From: Cylindrotheca closterium
Taxonomy: Eukaryota > Bacillariophyta > Bacillariophyceae > Bacillariales > Bacillariaceae
Length of the DNA stretch: 18,576 nucleotides
Reading direction: 5' to 3'
NCBI GenBank assembly: GCA_933822405.4
Contig: CAKOGP040001786.1
Coordinates: forward strand, 1-18,576
Positions within the stretch are counted from its first letter, which is position 1. Every line of letters starts with the position of its first letter. The notes beneath the pieces were generated by a model, which saw only the letters and a program-made list of their open reading frames with translations, made no database searches and had not been told where the DNA came from. The position numbers and the translations under genes are program-made. Shown one piece after another: positions 7,931 through 16,301 of the stretch.

Positions 7931-10413
7931 TCATTTGATGCTTGACTTCGATGCTCTTTTTTTTTGATTAGTTTTCTGAACTCCAAAGAAGCTACCAAGA
8001 AGCCCACTTGCTCTTTTTCTTCCTTTGTCTGCGACATGATGTGCTTTGATATCCGGTGATACAACCTCTTGGTCTATATCTAGAAGATCATACACATAGA
8101 CGGGGTGGCCATCCGCCATGTCAAGCCACTGTTTTTGTATCAAAGATAACTCGTCCTTCATCTCCTCGAGCCTCTCTGCAAGTTTGTCGAATTTACACCT
8201 CTCTGAAGCGTCATCACTCCAATTGGTCTTGATTAGATCAACGAGTTTCGTAGGCGCTCCACCTGGAAAAGGTGGCCTTAACTTATTATTCGCAACAAGA
8301 TTCGCAGCATCCGCGGCCTCCAAATCCACGAATGGTTCGTCGTGTGTCAGCAATTGCCATAGTATAACAGCAAATGAATAGACGTCTGCTTTGCTTGAAT
8401 ACGGTTCATGCCTAATAACTTCCGGAGCCATCCATCGGTATGTCCCAGTCTCCCCTGTCAGATTCAGCATCGGTGTCGTTTCTGATGATGCAATGCCACA
8501 ACCTCCCTCGGTGTCCACGACAAAGTGATCTGCGGCCACACCAAAATCTGTTACCTTGACGGCAAATTTTCCACTAGCAACAGTCCCATCGACTTTTTCG
8601 AAAATGGTGTGGTTTGGCAAGGTTAGGAAGGAAAAAACAATACGGGGGAGACTGAGATCTGTGCAAGTTACTCACTCAAAACGTTATGGGGCTCAAGTTA
8701 AGAAACAACCAAAGGTAAGGAAAATCAACAGCAACGAAGGAGCAAAAGAAATGTCAGATGGGAACTCACCTTTAGGTCTCTATGCACAATATGTCGAGAG
8801 TGTAAGTATGACATTGCGTTAGCAACGCTAATTCCAACGTGAAAAAAAAAGTTCCTTGGAGTTGGATATTTCAGTGCTGTATTCAAGTCGCCGGCATTGC
8901 AATATTCAAGCACCAAACAATATGTCAGTGGATTTTGATGCTCGATACTACCCAAAAGGCGAATGACATTCGGGTGGTGCAAACGTTGAAGAGCAGCGAC
9001 CTCTCTTCTCCATCCATCCAAGCCGAACTCAGTGATCGATGCAACCTTGACTGCAACCTTCTGTCCCGACCAATCAGCCAGATAAGTTGTTGCAGATGCC
9101 CCTTCCCCGATTCTCCTATTAAATTTGATCTCGTAGATTGAAATATCCCACGCCTTGCTTTTTTCCCGTCCAACTTGTGCCTGCAGCGCGAGCTGCATAT
9201 CTTGATTCAAGCTTAACGCTGAAAGGTTGTTTATCGTTGTTTTCTGCATTATTTCTGTTTCATTTTTACAAGTGTCCTCCCCATCCAATGCTCCGATTAA
9301 ACCCATTTTGACCTCTTCAGCGGACATTATTTCTACCAGTGACAATAGCTCTGTTGATGCAGTAGATGTCGAGAGAACTTCCTTCAGAGCAATCTTCAGA
9401 CTTTCTGGAGCTGACGATTGTTCTTTCGACTCTCGCACAGCCTCAGAATGCGTCATAAATCCCGAGCTAGACTTGTTGAAGAAAGGAAGGGAAATTTCAA
9501 GATCCTCTACAATCAGCAACTCAATAGAGCGCAACTTATCAATATACCCCGTTAACAAATTCCAAAGACCCTCCGAGTCGTAATTCTGGTTTTGCAAGGC
9601 TTCAAAGTCGTTCAAAATGAATGTTTGTAGCTCCTTCAATCGAGGTGACATTTCAGAAAGTTCGAGAACAAGGTTTCTATGATGACCCGATGGGAGATGC
9701 TCGAGTTTATGCACTAACGAACGTTGATTTTCGACCTGCAGCACCAAATCGTTCAGCATCATCCGAATCGAATGGTTTTCTTGCTGTCGAAATACCACCA
9801 CTGTAGATAAAATTGCACGTTCAATACCAGCTGATTCCTTCAGTTGAACAAATATATGCAGTAGATTCAACAGATCATGTACATTTGAATCGAAGCTTTC
9901 GTGTAGCTTATTTACCATAGATTCAGGATCTAGTGGTATCACCAGTGTCGAAGGCGACTCATTCAAACTGTTGGACGAAGCCGGTCTCCTCATTGAATGA
10001 TCAGGACTCTTCAAATGCGAATTCAACTCCATTGACAAACTATTCCTTTTGTGTCTTTTGATTATACTCTTGTGATATTGACCAGGAACTTGAGGAACGA
10101 TGCATTCATTCATGATGGCCGATGTGAGTATGCTGAAACAAACGAGAATGCGATGGAAGATCAATTCGTGGTTGGATTCTCTCTCGGTGTCGATCAAGTT
10201 TCGAATCTTTTTCAAGTTTGGCTGAATGGTTTGAATTTTGTCTTGCATAAGCATTGCTGCAACATTACTCACAGAACGATTCTTGAGCATTATATTCTCA
10301 AATCGATCCTTGTCAGCGTAGTAGTAAAGAGATGAGCCACGTTCCTTTTGCAAACAGTGGACCATTCGCAGCGCGTTTCTCAGAAGGGACACGTCTAGAG
10401 GCTGTTGCGGCAT
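7931..10413 (-). CDS. NIT-domain TKL serine/threonine kinase, 773 aa, three exons
   Basis: CDS is complement(7931..8592, 8676..8691, 8770..10413), ending in TGA at 7931. ATG at 10413 is the first Met in frame; upstream only a TTG remains open. Seen: the N-terminal half has both hallmarks of a NIT nitrate/nitrite-sensing domain, LQKERGSS (Glu24, Arg25) and KESAGIERA (Glu198, Arg199), separated by long helices and a Ser-rich loop. The kinase domain begins near 430: GEGASA loop 436-441, VAVK Lys456, helix-C Glu471, HRDLKPHN (Asp546, Asn551), DFG Asp569, GTYRWMAPE 602-611. The tail is basic. Known: NIT domains sense nitrate or nitrite in bacteria (NasR), where conserved arginines contact the ion; GTYRWMAPE is typical of TKL/Raf-like kinases. 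Inferred: a soluble, probably active kinase whose activity responds to nitrogen or another small anion. The second splice acceptor is less certain than the rest. Confidence 0.8.
8593..8675 (-). other. Kinase intron 2 (83 nt; acceptor provisional)
   Basis: The donor is A|GTGAGT. A TTCCTAAC branch-like site lies 30 nt before the preferred acceptor CGAAAAAG|TCGATGG, giving NVLIDGTVASGK before VKVTDFG. The alternative is donor GA|GTAACT at 8671 with acceptor TTGCTAG|TGG at 8574, giving NVLSDGKFAVKVTDFG, which has the standard spacing to DFG. I prefer the first because it has the stronger donor, a branch-like site and a typical size. Confidence 0.55.
8676..8691 (-). other. 16-nt micro-exon encoding the kinase catalytic loop (PHNVL)
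   Basis: Joining the long 5' exon straight to the long 3' ORF gives no in-frame AG acceptor that restores the loop Asn. A 16-nt exon between two short introns does, giving HRDLKPHNVL. Its 3' donor is TTGA|GTGAGT. A variant ending 4 nt later at GA|GTAACT (8672) is possible. Confidence 0.75.
8692..8769 (-). other. Kinase intron 1 (78 nt)
   Basis: The donor is CTAAAG|GTGAGT directly after the Lys of HRDLK. The acceptor is TTAACTTGAG|CCCC. The next codons (CCC CAT AAC GTT TTG) supply Pro-His-Asn-Val-Leu, exactly what a kinase catalytic loop needs. Confidence 0.8.
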
Positions 10414-10616
10414 GGATGACGCTGTCACAGCCAAAAGGCGGAGATCAAAACAAGCAAGACAAAGGATGGTTTCGTCAATCGACAAGGTGTGGATAGGCGA
10501 TCGGATGAATCAATCATCATCAATCAATCATTGAAAATTTTGGCTATCATGCCACGTACGCACGGCCAGGCGACGTTTTGATCATTTGTTCGAACTTCAA
10601 CTTGTATCGTGTATTA

Positions 10617-10664
10617 CCGGTACCTTCTTTGCACTAATGCTTGTGCCGGTACCAGGTACGGTAC
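10617..10664. promoter_or_regulatory. Cluster of GGTACC-type boxes
   Basis: CCGGTACC occurs twice with starts 29 bp apart (10617 and 10646), and GGTACGGTAC follows at about 10655. Repeated palindromic cores upstream of the kinase start could be regulatory sites or simple sequence drift. Confidence 0.3.
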
Positions 10665-10821
10665 ACGTAAATTACTTTCACCGAGAAGAGTTGATTGCAA
10701 TCATCACACTAATAGCGACACGAGACAGGCATAATCCCACAAGGTACAGAATGAACAAGAAATGCTGCAATCGTAGTACTATTTCACACTACAGTACACT
10801 ACTGTGAGAGACCTAATTTTC

Positions 10822-10837
10822 AATTAATTAATTAATT
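10822..10837. repeat. (AATT)4 microsatellite
   Basis: Four tandem AATT units lie immediately after the cimA stop codon in gene orientation, so they fall in its 3' UTR. Confidence 0.8.
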
Positions 10838-12766
10838 CTAATCTCCGTCCCACACAACGCAATAGTCTGCCTTGTCAATCAAGACGTACTCGAACCCGTC
10901 GACCAATGCGTTCAATGAGGCGGATATCACGTTTCTATCAACACTGACAGTAGTCCATTGCCTTTCTGTTTCTATTTCTCGGAACTCAATCATGACTCGA
11001 GTTGCAGCACCTGTCGCTGAGGTGGGATCGAGAATACGAACCTTATAATCGACCAGTTCAACGCCTTTGAGTGATGGGTGGACCGGTAAAAGAGCTTTCA
11101 TAAGGGCTTTACTTAGAGCATCAACAGGTCCATTGCCGTCACTAACAGAAAGCGTGTCTTCAAACTTCAGAGATGATTCAGCAGGATCTTCCACAATTGC
11201 TCGGACTTTGATGGTAGCTCTAGAAGTGGACGTTCCAGAAGTGCCATCACCATCAAAGCTTGCCACAACTCTACTTGCACTGTCCATATTGTGGTCATAT
11301 ACCTGTGCACTGTAATCAAGAATTTTGAATGGCGGACAGTATATCTTAGACGCATGCAAGATCATAAGGTGCACAGAAGCTTCTGCGCCCTCGAATGTGT
11401 AACCTTGGTTCTCCAATGCTTTAACACGATTCAGAATGGCTATCGCCCGTTCTGATTTCAATTCCTCTTCTAGATCTCCAAAGAGCTCAGACATCTTCCC
11501 CATGATGTTTTGCCTTCCACTGAGCTCAGAAACTAAAACCCGCATTTCATTACCCACCAGCTCTGGTTCGATATGTTGATAGGATTGCGGGCTGCGCTCC
11601 ATTGCTGCAACATGCAACCCACCTTTGTGAGCAAATGCAGAAGTTCCGACGAAAGGCAAAGTGTTGCTCGGAGTTCTGTTTAAGATTTCGTCTACATATC
11701 TCGAAAGCTTAGTCAAGTCGCTTAGATTCTCCTTACAACCCATCCCGGACTCAACATGCAGAGCAAGGGATGGAATAATCGAACACAGATCAGCGTTTCC
11801 TGTGCGCTCTCCAATTCCATTGATCGTCCCTTGAATTAGGCCAACTCCCGCATTGGAAGCACAGACACTGTTGGCGACCGCCATTCCACAATCGTTATGG
11901 GCATGAATACCGATAGTTTTTAAAGGTTCAAAGCGATTGACCATCTCTCGTGATATTGCTTCCACTTCCCAAGGCATGGTGCCGCCATTAGTATCACACA
12001 TGACAAGGCACGAAGCTCCGGCATCGGCTGCTGTCTCACAGCATTTGAGAGCGTACTGTGGATCAGCCTTGTATCCATCGAAAAAATGCTCTAGATCAAC
12101 CAAGACAACTTTCCCTAGACTGACCAAGTATGATACTGAGTCATGAATCATTTTCAAATTTTCCTCTGGAGATGCTCTCAATATCTCGGTCACTTGCCAC
12201 GGATGTGCTTTGGCAACCATGCATATCGTTGGTACCCCAGAGTCCAAAAGGGCTTGGATCTGTGGATCTTTCTCCACCTCGACAGATTTTCGCCTGGTAG
12301 ATCCAAATGCCACCAGTTTCGAGCGCACTGAATCGTCTAATTCTATTTTTGCTCGTCGAAAAAACTCTGCATCTTTGGGATTGCTTCCAGGCCAGCCGGC
12401 CTCAATGTAGTCGATATCGAAGGAAGCAAGCTTTCGTGCAATCTTCAATTTGTCGTCACAAGAAGCAGATATAGATTCACCTTGGGTTCCATCCCTCAAC
12501 GTGGTATCATAAACAATGACATTTTTTGGTCCTATGACGCAGTTTTCGAGTGCTCCGATTTGTGGATTATCCAAATCTCTGATGATCCAGTCATCGGCAT
12601 TTTCAAATGATTGCGAAGCAATAATACTATCAGAATCCTTTTCCACATGTGAGGTCAATATAGAGGTACTAGACGCTCTGTCAGCATGTAGACTATTTAT
12701 TAGAGCATAGGTTCCTGCGACTTGGGAGCCGAGATATGCTGCGAAGATGCGTTTTAACAGTAGCAT
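10838..12766 (-). CDS. cimA: (R)-citramalate synthase (CimA type), 642 aa
   Basis: It condenses pyruvate and acetyl-CoA to (R)-citramalate, first step of the threonine-independent route to 2-oxobutyrate and isoleucine. The DRE-TIM barrel begins near residue 82: YDTTLRDGTQGE (Arg91, Asp92), DYIEAGWPGSNPKD, DLEHFFDGYK, CDTNGGTMPWE, HAHND (His288, His290), GIGERTGNADL, then AHKGGLH. GWPGSNPKD and LEHFFDGYK favour the CimA family over plant-type isopropylmalate or homocitrate synthases. About 510-630 form the C-terminal LeuA-type regulatory domain, so feedback by isoleucine is plausible. ATG at 12766 is chosen; only a GTG precedes it in frame. The first 80 residues exceed the bacterial enzyme and start MLLLKRIFAAYLG, probably an organelle-targeting leader; no AFAP-like plastid motif is visible. 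The long frame is unbroken. A CTTTTCAG precedes the ATG, so a 5' UTR intron is possible. Confidence 0.9.
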   Translation of the reverse strand: MLLLKRIFAAYLGSQVAGTYALINSLHADRASSTSILTSHVEKDSDSIIASQSFENADDWIIRDLDNPQIGALENCVIGPKNVIVYDTTLRDGTQGESISASCDDKLKIARKLASFDIDYIEAGWPGSNPKDAEFFRRAKIELDDSVRSKLVAFGSTRRKSVEVEKDPQIQALLDSGVPTICMVAKAHPWQVTEILRASPEENLKMIHDSVSYLVSLGKVVLVDLEHFFDGYKADPQYALKCCETAADAGASCLVMCDTNGGTMPWEVEAISREMVNRFEPLKTIGIHAHNDCGMAVANSVCASNAGVGLIQGTINGIGERTGNADLCSIIPSLALHVESGMGCKENLSDLTKLSRYVDEILNRTPSNTLPFVGTSAFAHKGGLHVAAMERSPQSYQHIEPELVGNEMRVLVSELSGRQNIMGKMSELFGDLEEELKSERAIAILNRVKALENQGYTFEGAEASVHLMILHASKIYCPPFKILDYSAQVYDHNMDSASRVVASFDGDGTSGTSTSRATIKVRAIVEDPAESSLKFEDTLSVSDGNGPVDALSKALMKALLPVHPSLKGVELVDYKVRILDPTSATGAATRVMIEFREIETERQWTTVSVDRNVISASLNALVDGFEYVLIDKADYCVVWDGD

Positions 12767-13394
12767 CACTGAAAAGATTGAAGATGTGTGGAAGCGAAGA
12801 TTTTTGGATAAGGGTGGAGATGAAGAATTTTGCGATCATCCCGTTGACGTACAGAAAAAAAGTACTTTTTATTTTATTCTGCGTGACCAGCGTTCCGATA
12901 TCGTTGTATTGGAGGAGTGAGTCATCTACTACTGATTGGAGTACGGACCCCGCGACACTGTCCTTCATTCGTCCGTTTTAGGGGGATTGTGTTGTTTTTC
13001 TTTTAGGGGGAACACTTTTACAAGCTACCGGGGGACGGTGTAAACACGGGGATTTTATCTTTCGGCTCAAGTACTCTGCCAAGGTACACAAAGCCAAAAG
13101 TACTAGATGATGACACCAAGCTAATCAAGTGGTGTGTCAAAAAATTCATAAGAAATGAAGTTCGTGTGCATCTTGGTCTTCAATCCCAAAGGGAAAGCAT
13201 GTCATGTTGGGAATTCACGTGCGCGTGTAAGAACTAATGAAGTACTGTTGGGACTAACAAAGTACTTGTCGAAAATCCAGGTTTATATGGATTAAAAGTG
13301 GTGTTCAGGCGTGACAAATAGATAGGATATACCGGTAGTGGGTCAGAACCAGCTTGTCACATTGTTGAGGACCAGACTGGCTGTTTTAGCCAAC
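12767..13394. promoter_or_regulatory. 628-bp region without a clear gene; holds the cimA promoter
   Basis: This stretch lies upstream of cimA and should contain its promoter and 5' UTR. An AT-rich block (TTTTTATTTTATT) sits near 12866, and TTTTAGGGGG occurs twice (about 12977 and 13001). Open frames in it are short and look like chance. No RNA gene or repeat family member was recognised. Confidence 0.4.
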
Positions 13395-13407
13395 ATGTCA
13401 AATCTCA

Positions 13408-13930
13408 ATGCACTTTGGCGATCATCAGATGGAATGGACGAACAAATCTACAACTTGCAGGTTACTAGATGGATCAACTACAACAATTTGCATTGAGAGT
13501 TCCGATAGGCAACTTCTCCGCCATGTCGAGGAAACAAAAGCACACAATGAATTGGGCTTCGCGATCCAACAGGGTCATGAAGTGGATGACGTTATGTTTG
13601 GAAAGCAATCGTGGGGTGATATCAACCAGCGATTCTTGGTTGAAGCCGCTGGTCTAGATGTACATTTTGGATCAAGAGATGTTCAGACACCGGAGAAACA
13701 ACAGTTGGAGAAACATATTCCTAGCGAGATGGAAGAGTTGAAGCGCCCTTTTATCAAACCAAATGATCTAAGTCCAATGGAAGTAGAGCGTCGAACCGGA
13801 TTCAGAGATTTGCCAAACCTCCTCTCATATGCGATTTTTGTGGGCCATCGTGATTTGGATCAGCTTTTCACAACATGTTCCAAACTCACTTGGCTTGAAG
13901 AGTGGTTGTTTTACTTTGAGTTCAAGTATG
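13408..13930 (+). pseudogene. Truncated ORF, transposase-like fragment cut off by a copia LTR
   Basis: From ATG at 13408 the frame is open. At 13931 it runs into the end of an LTR and stops only at 13999-14001, so the last 23 residues are LTR-derived. The unique part has EVDDVMFGKQSWGDI, RRTGFRDLPNLLSYA and LTWLEEWLFYFEFKY. I associate the last motif with DDE transposase-like proteins abundant in diatoms, but this is recall and not a firm match. No catalytic triad is visible because the C-terminal part is missing. A second, shorter reading from ATG at 13395 (MSNLNALWRSSDG) also exists, so the true frame at the 5' end is unsure. Confidence 0.4.
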
Positions 13931-14415
13931 TGTTAGAAATAAGCAAAATGTGCTCTATCGTGAGTGCCTTTAGCGCTCAGAACCAACTCTCTGCAATCTA
14001 AATTTGTAATTGACTGTACAACACTTCCACGATAATAGTTCTCCTGTATTAGGTATACTTTGAGTGAAATTGTTCCTATTTGATTAAAATGTTTGGCTTG
14101 AACTGATGATTCAATGACAAAAGTGAGTTCAACAAATTTCCTTTTGGGAAATCCCTTGTTTACAGAACTGGATCCGACTTCTACAAGGATTCTGTGCCAA
14201 ATACAGTACTTTGGGATATCTTGTATTATTCCCTACTGTATTGTACACAACATTGATATTCCTCTTGTATAGGGTCATTCCCTTTTCATGTGGATATAGA
14301 TTGTCCGGCAGACTTGCGTCGAATCCTGACATCACGATCAAAATCTGATCGTGCGTGTCAAAACTTTGGTACTTGAATAGTTTTTTCTTGGAACGTAAAA
14401 ACTCATATTTTGTCA
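13931..14415 (-). repeat. Copia LTR (3' LTR of element A), 485 bp, lacking its first ~10 bp
   Basis: It matches 15796-16288 in direct orientation over nearly its whole length, about 85-90% by eye with small indels. The distal end starts TGTTAG on the + strand (13931). The proximal end stops at TTTGTCA (14415), so the TGTTGGGATA terminus seen in the other copies is lost and the LTR is fused to integrase-linker sequence. Confidence 0.85.
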
Positions 14416-15219
14416 CTTCAGCAGTAGCCCAGGTTTCAACACGCTGGATCACTTGGTCGGTAACGGGTAGTATCACGACCTTGGGTCGAGAAATCATCTT
14501 CGTAGTATTGAGGTTGAGCACTCGGTGCCCAGTACGTTGTCCCTTTGTAGGTTCAATGTAGATCGCTTTGATACTTCGTGGTTCCATCGAATTGTTGGAA
14601 TCCGTCCCAATGGCATGAACATACTGTCCAAGCTCAGCAACCATATCACTCTTGTAGTTGATATTGACATTATTGATGATTTGCTGCGGACTGAAATGTG
14701 AGGAAATACTGTCTTTCTGGGGAAAGACATTCAATACCTCGGCGGCTCAACGTCCAAGACATTCAGTGATCACAGTTGGGACCACGTTGTAGGGTAATCG
14801 TGCAAGAGCTACTCTGACTCTTTCTTTCAGCGTCCTATTGTTTCGCTCAGCTGTATGCTTGTGGTCTCCAGATGCAGTCGGGTCAATAGTAACACCCATA
14901 TCGTCTAGCATGCTCATATCATCTGTTAGAGGGATGAACGCCCGATCACACTTGATCGTCTTGACATGAAAGTCTGCCTTGTTGTAGTGGCGGAAAATCT
15001 TATCCAATGCTTCAAATACAGGTTCAGTCTTCAGGTTCTGCATGGGAATACATGAGCAATAACGCACAGTGGTATCAATGCAGGTGAGAAAAATAGCTTT
15101 CCCGATCTCCATGTGATCAATACAGACGGTAATTGTTGGACTATGTTGATACAATTCCTTTGGTGGACTGAAGAAGTCATCGTGTGTCTTCTTCGGCGTT
15201 GGTCTTGTCGACTTCAATA
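14416..15219 (-). pseudogene. Copia integrase core and C-terminal linker, broken by an in-frame TGA
   Basis: The first part (about 15217-14747) has an integrase core: CIDHMEIGKAIF (Asp), VKTIKCDRAF (Asp) and HTAERNNRTLKERVRVAL (Glu). The frame meets a TGA at 14749-14747 after ECLGR and continues in the same frame with AAEVLNVFPQKD, HAIGTDSNNSMEPRS, KGQRTGHRVL and VTDQVIQRVETW, the usual copia integrase C-terminal region. After 14415 the frame reads on into the LTR. No RT or RNase H follows. A true ATG is absent at its start because it is joined to gag sequence out of frame near 15217-15222. Confidence 0.8.
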
Positions 15220-15713
15220 CGTTTCAAGAGTTTGATTGGATCTTCAAGAGTAGTAGTGAAATCGGCTTCACCTCAAAGCTTGATATCCATCGCCTTCATC
15301 AAAAACTTAAGCATGATGTTTGACTTCACAGTTTGCTTGTTCGTTTCGAAGTAGGCTGATCTTTGCATGTTCTTGTCAAGCTTTGCAGAATAGAGAATCT
15401 TGTTTTGGGCCATCTCTGTTTCTCTTGCAACAGCTTCAGTTTGAGTTGGAGCATTCAATGTTGGAGCAATTGCATTGAAGTCGATCAACTCCCCATCTTG
15501 AATCGATTTCACCATGTCTTCGGAGCATTTCATTCCAGAAGCTTGGATGTAATCAATCACTCTTTCTTTGGCATCTTCGTACGGCGATCTTGCCCTTCCA
15601 TCGTTTTCATCTTTCGTTGAAAATAGATGTTTCACAACTGTTGAACTTGAATTGCTCTTGACTTTCTGAGGAGTCACACGTCCTTTTCCTCCACCGGATG
15701 AAGAACGTCCCAT
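15220..15713 (-). pseudogene. Gag-like 5' ORF of copia element A, with an in-frame TGA
   Basis: ATG at 15713 opens a basic, Ser/Gly-rich start (MGRSSSGGGKGRVTPQKVK) about 80 bp inside the 5' LTR, the place expected for gag. The body is helical (YEDAKERVIDYIQASG, SEDMVKSIQDGE). A TGA at 15275-15273 follows KAMDIKL, and the same frame continues with GEADFTTTLEDPIKLLKRIE up to the junction with integrase. No zinc knuckle CCHC is visible, presumably lost with the deleted protease region. Assignment as gag rests mainly on position. Confidence 0.6.
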
Positions 15714-15795
15714 AGTCAACAAATCACTCACTCCTTTGTAGATAAGGCAGTGCTGTTCTTGACGTATATTTGTTTTGTTGCCTTTTGTGATTGAA

Positions 15796-16288
15796 TGTTA
15801 GAATAATGCAAAATGTGCTCTATTGTGAGTGCCTTTAGCGCTCCTCAGAACAAACTCTCTGCAATCTAAATTCGTAATTGACTGTACAACACTTTCACGA
15901 CAATAGTTCTCCTGTGTTAGGTATACTTTGAGTGAAATTGTTCCTATTTGATTAATGTTTGGCTTGAATTGATGATTCAATCACAAAAGTGAGTTCAACG
16001 ATTTTCCCTTGGAAAATCCCTTTTTACATAACTCGATTTGACTTCTACGAGGATTCTGTGTTGAATACAGTACTTTGGGACATCTTGTATTATTCCCTAC
16101 TGCATTGTACACAACATCGATATTCCACTTATATAGGGTCTTTCCCTTTTCGTGTGGATATAGATTGTCCGGCAGACTTGCATCGAATCCCGACATCACG
16201 ATCAAAGTTCGATTGCACATGTCAAAAACTTTGTACTTGAATAGTTTCTTTTGGAACGTAAAAACTCATGTTTCGTCATATCCCAACA
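15796..16288 (-). repeat. Complete copia LTR, 493 bp (shared by elements A and B)
   Basis: In element orientation it begins TGTTGGGATATGACG and ends TTCTAACA, with TG...CA ends and a short inverted terminal match (TGTTGG/TGTTAG). It sits before the gag of element A and after the broken internal part of element B, so it acts as the 5' LTR of one and the 3' LTR of the other. Confidence 0.85.
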
Positions 16289-16301
16289 ATCTATGCTACT
16301 T

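Larger units (their letters stand above)
10414..10837. promoter_or_regulatory. 424-bp intergenic region: cimA 3' end and kinase promoter
   Basis: Both flanking genes run on the minus strand, so this gap holds the cimA 3' UTR and the upstream region and 5' UTR of the kinase gene. It contains two CCGGTACC boxes (10617-10624, 10646-10653), a nearby GGTACGGTAC, TCAATCA-type short repeats at about 10506-10530, and an AATT run at its right edge. I see no credible ORF. Confidence 0.5.
13931..16288 (-). mobile_element. Deleted Ty1/copia-like element A: LTR-gag-integrase-LTR (non-autonomous)
   Basis: In minus-strand orientation the order is 5' LTR (16288-15796), short leader, gag-like ORF (15713), integrase, 3' LTR (14415-13931). 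The internal part is only about 1.4 kb. Protease is missing between gag and integrase, and reverse transcriptase/RNase H between the integrase linker and the 3' LTR. Copia order (integrase before RT) is supported by the linker following integrase. The bases outside are GTATG on the left and ATCTA on the right, so no target-site duplication is seen; the right LTR also abuts a second copy. It cannot move without help and is probably dead. Confidence 0.8.

Noticed and set aside
8618..8620. TTG at 8620 as the start of a separate kinase C-terminal half
   Set aside because: No ATG is present, and the frame supplies exactly the DFG-to-APE half missing from the upstream exon; the region around 8620 reads better as intron.
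8118..9806. Several forward ORFs of 60-118 codons opposite the kinase
   Set aside because: They lie antisense to well-supported kinase and NIT exons and show no recognisable protein features.
11067..12710. Forward ORFs of 60-82 codons opposite cimA
   Set aside because: Antisense shadows of a continuous, well-conserved enzyme gene.
15714..15795. Primer-binding site for initiator tRNA after the 5' LTR
   Set aside because: The bases after the LTR (ATTCAATCACAAAAGGC in element orientation) do not match the usual TGGTATCAGAG; another tRNA or an internal tRNA part may be used, but I could not identify it.
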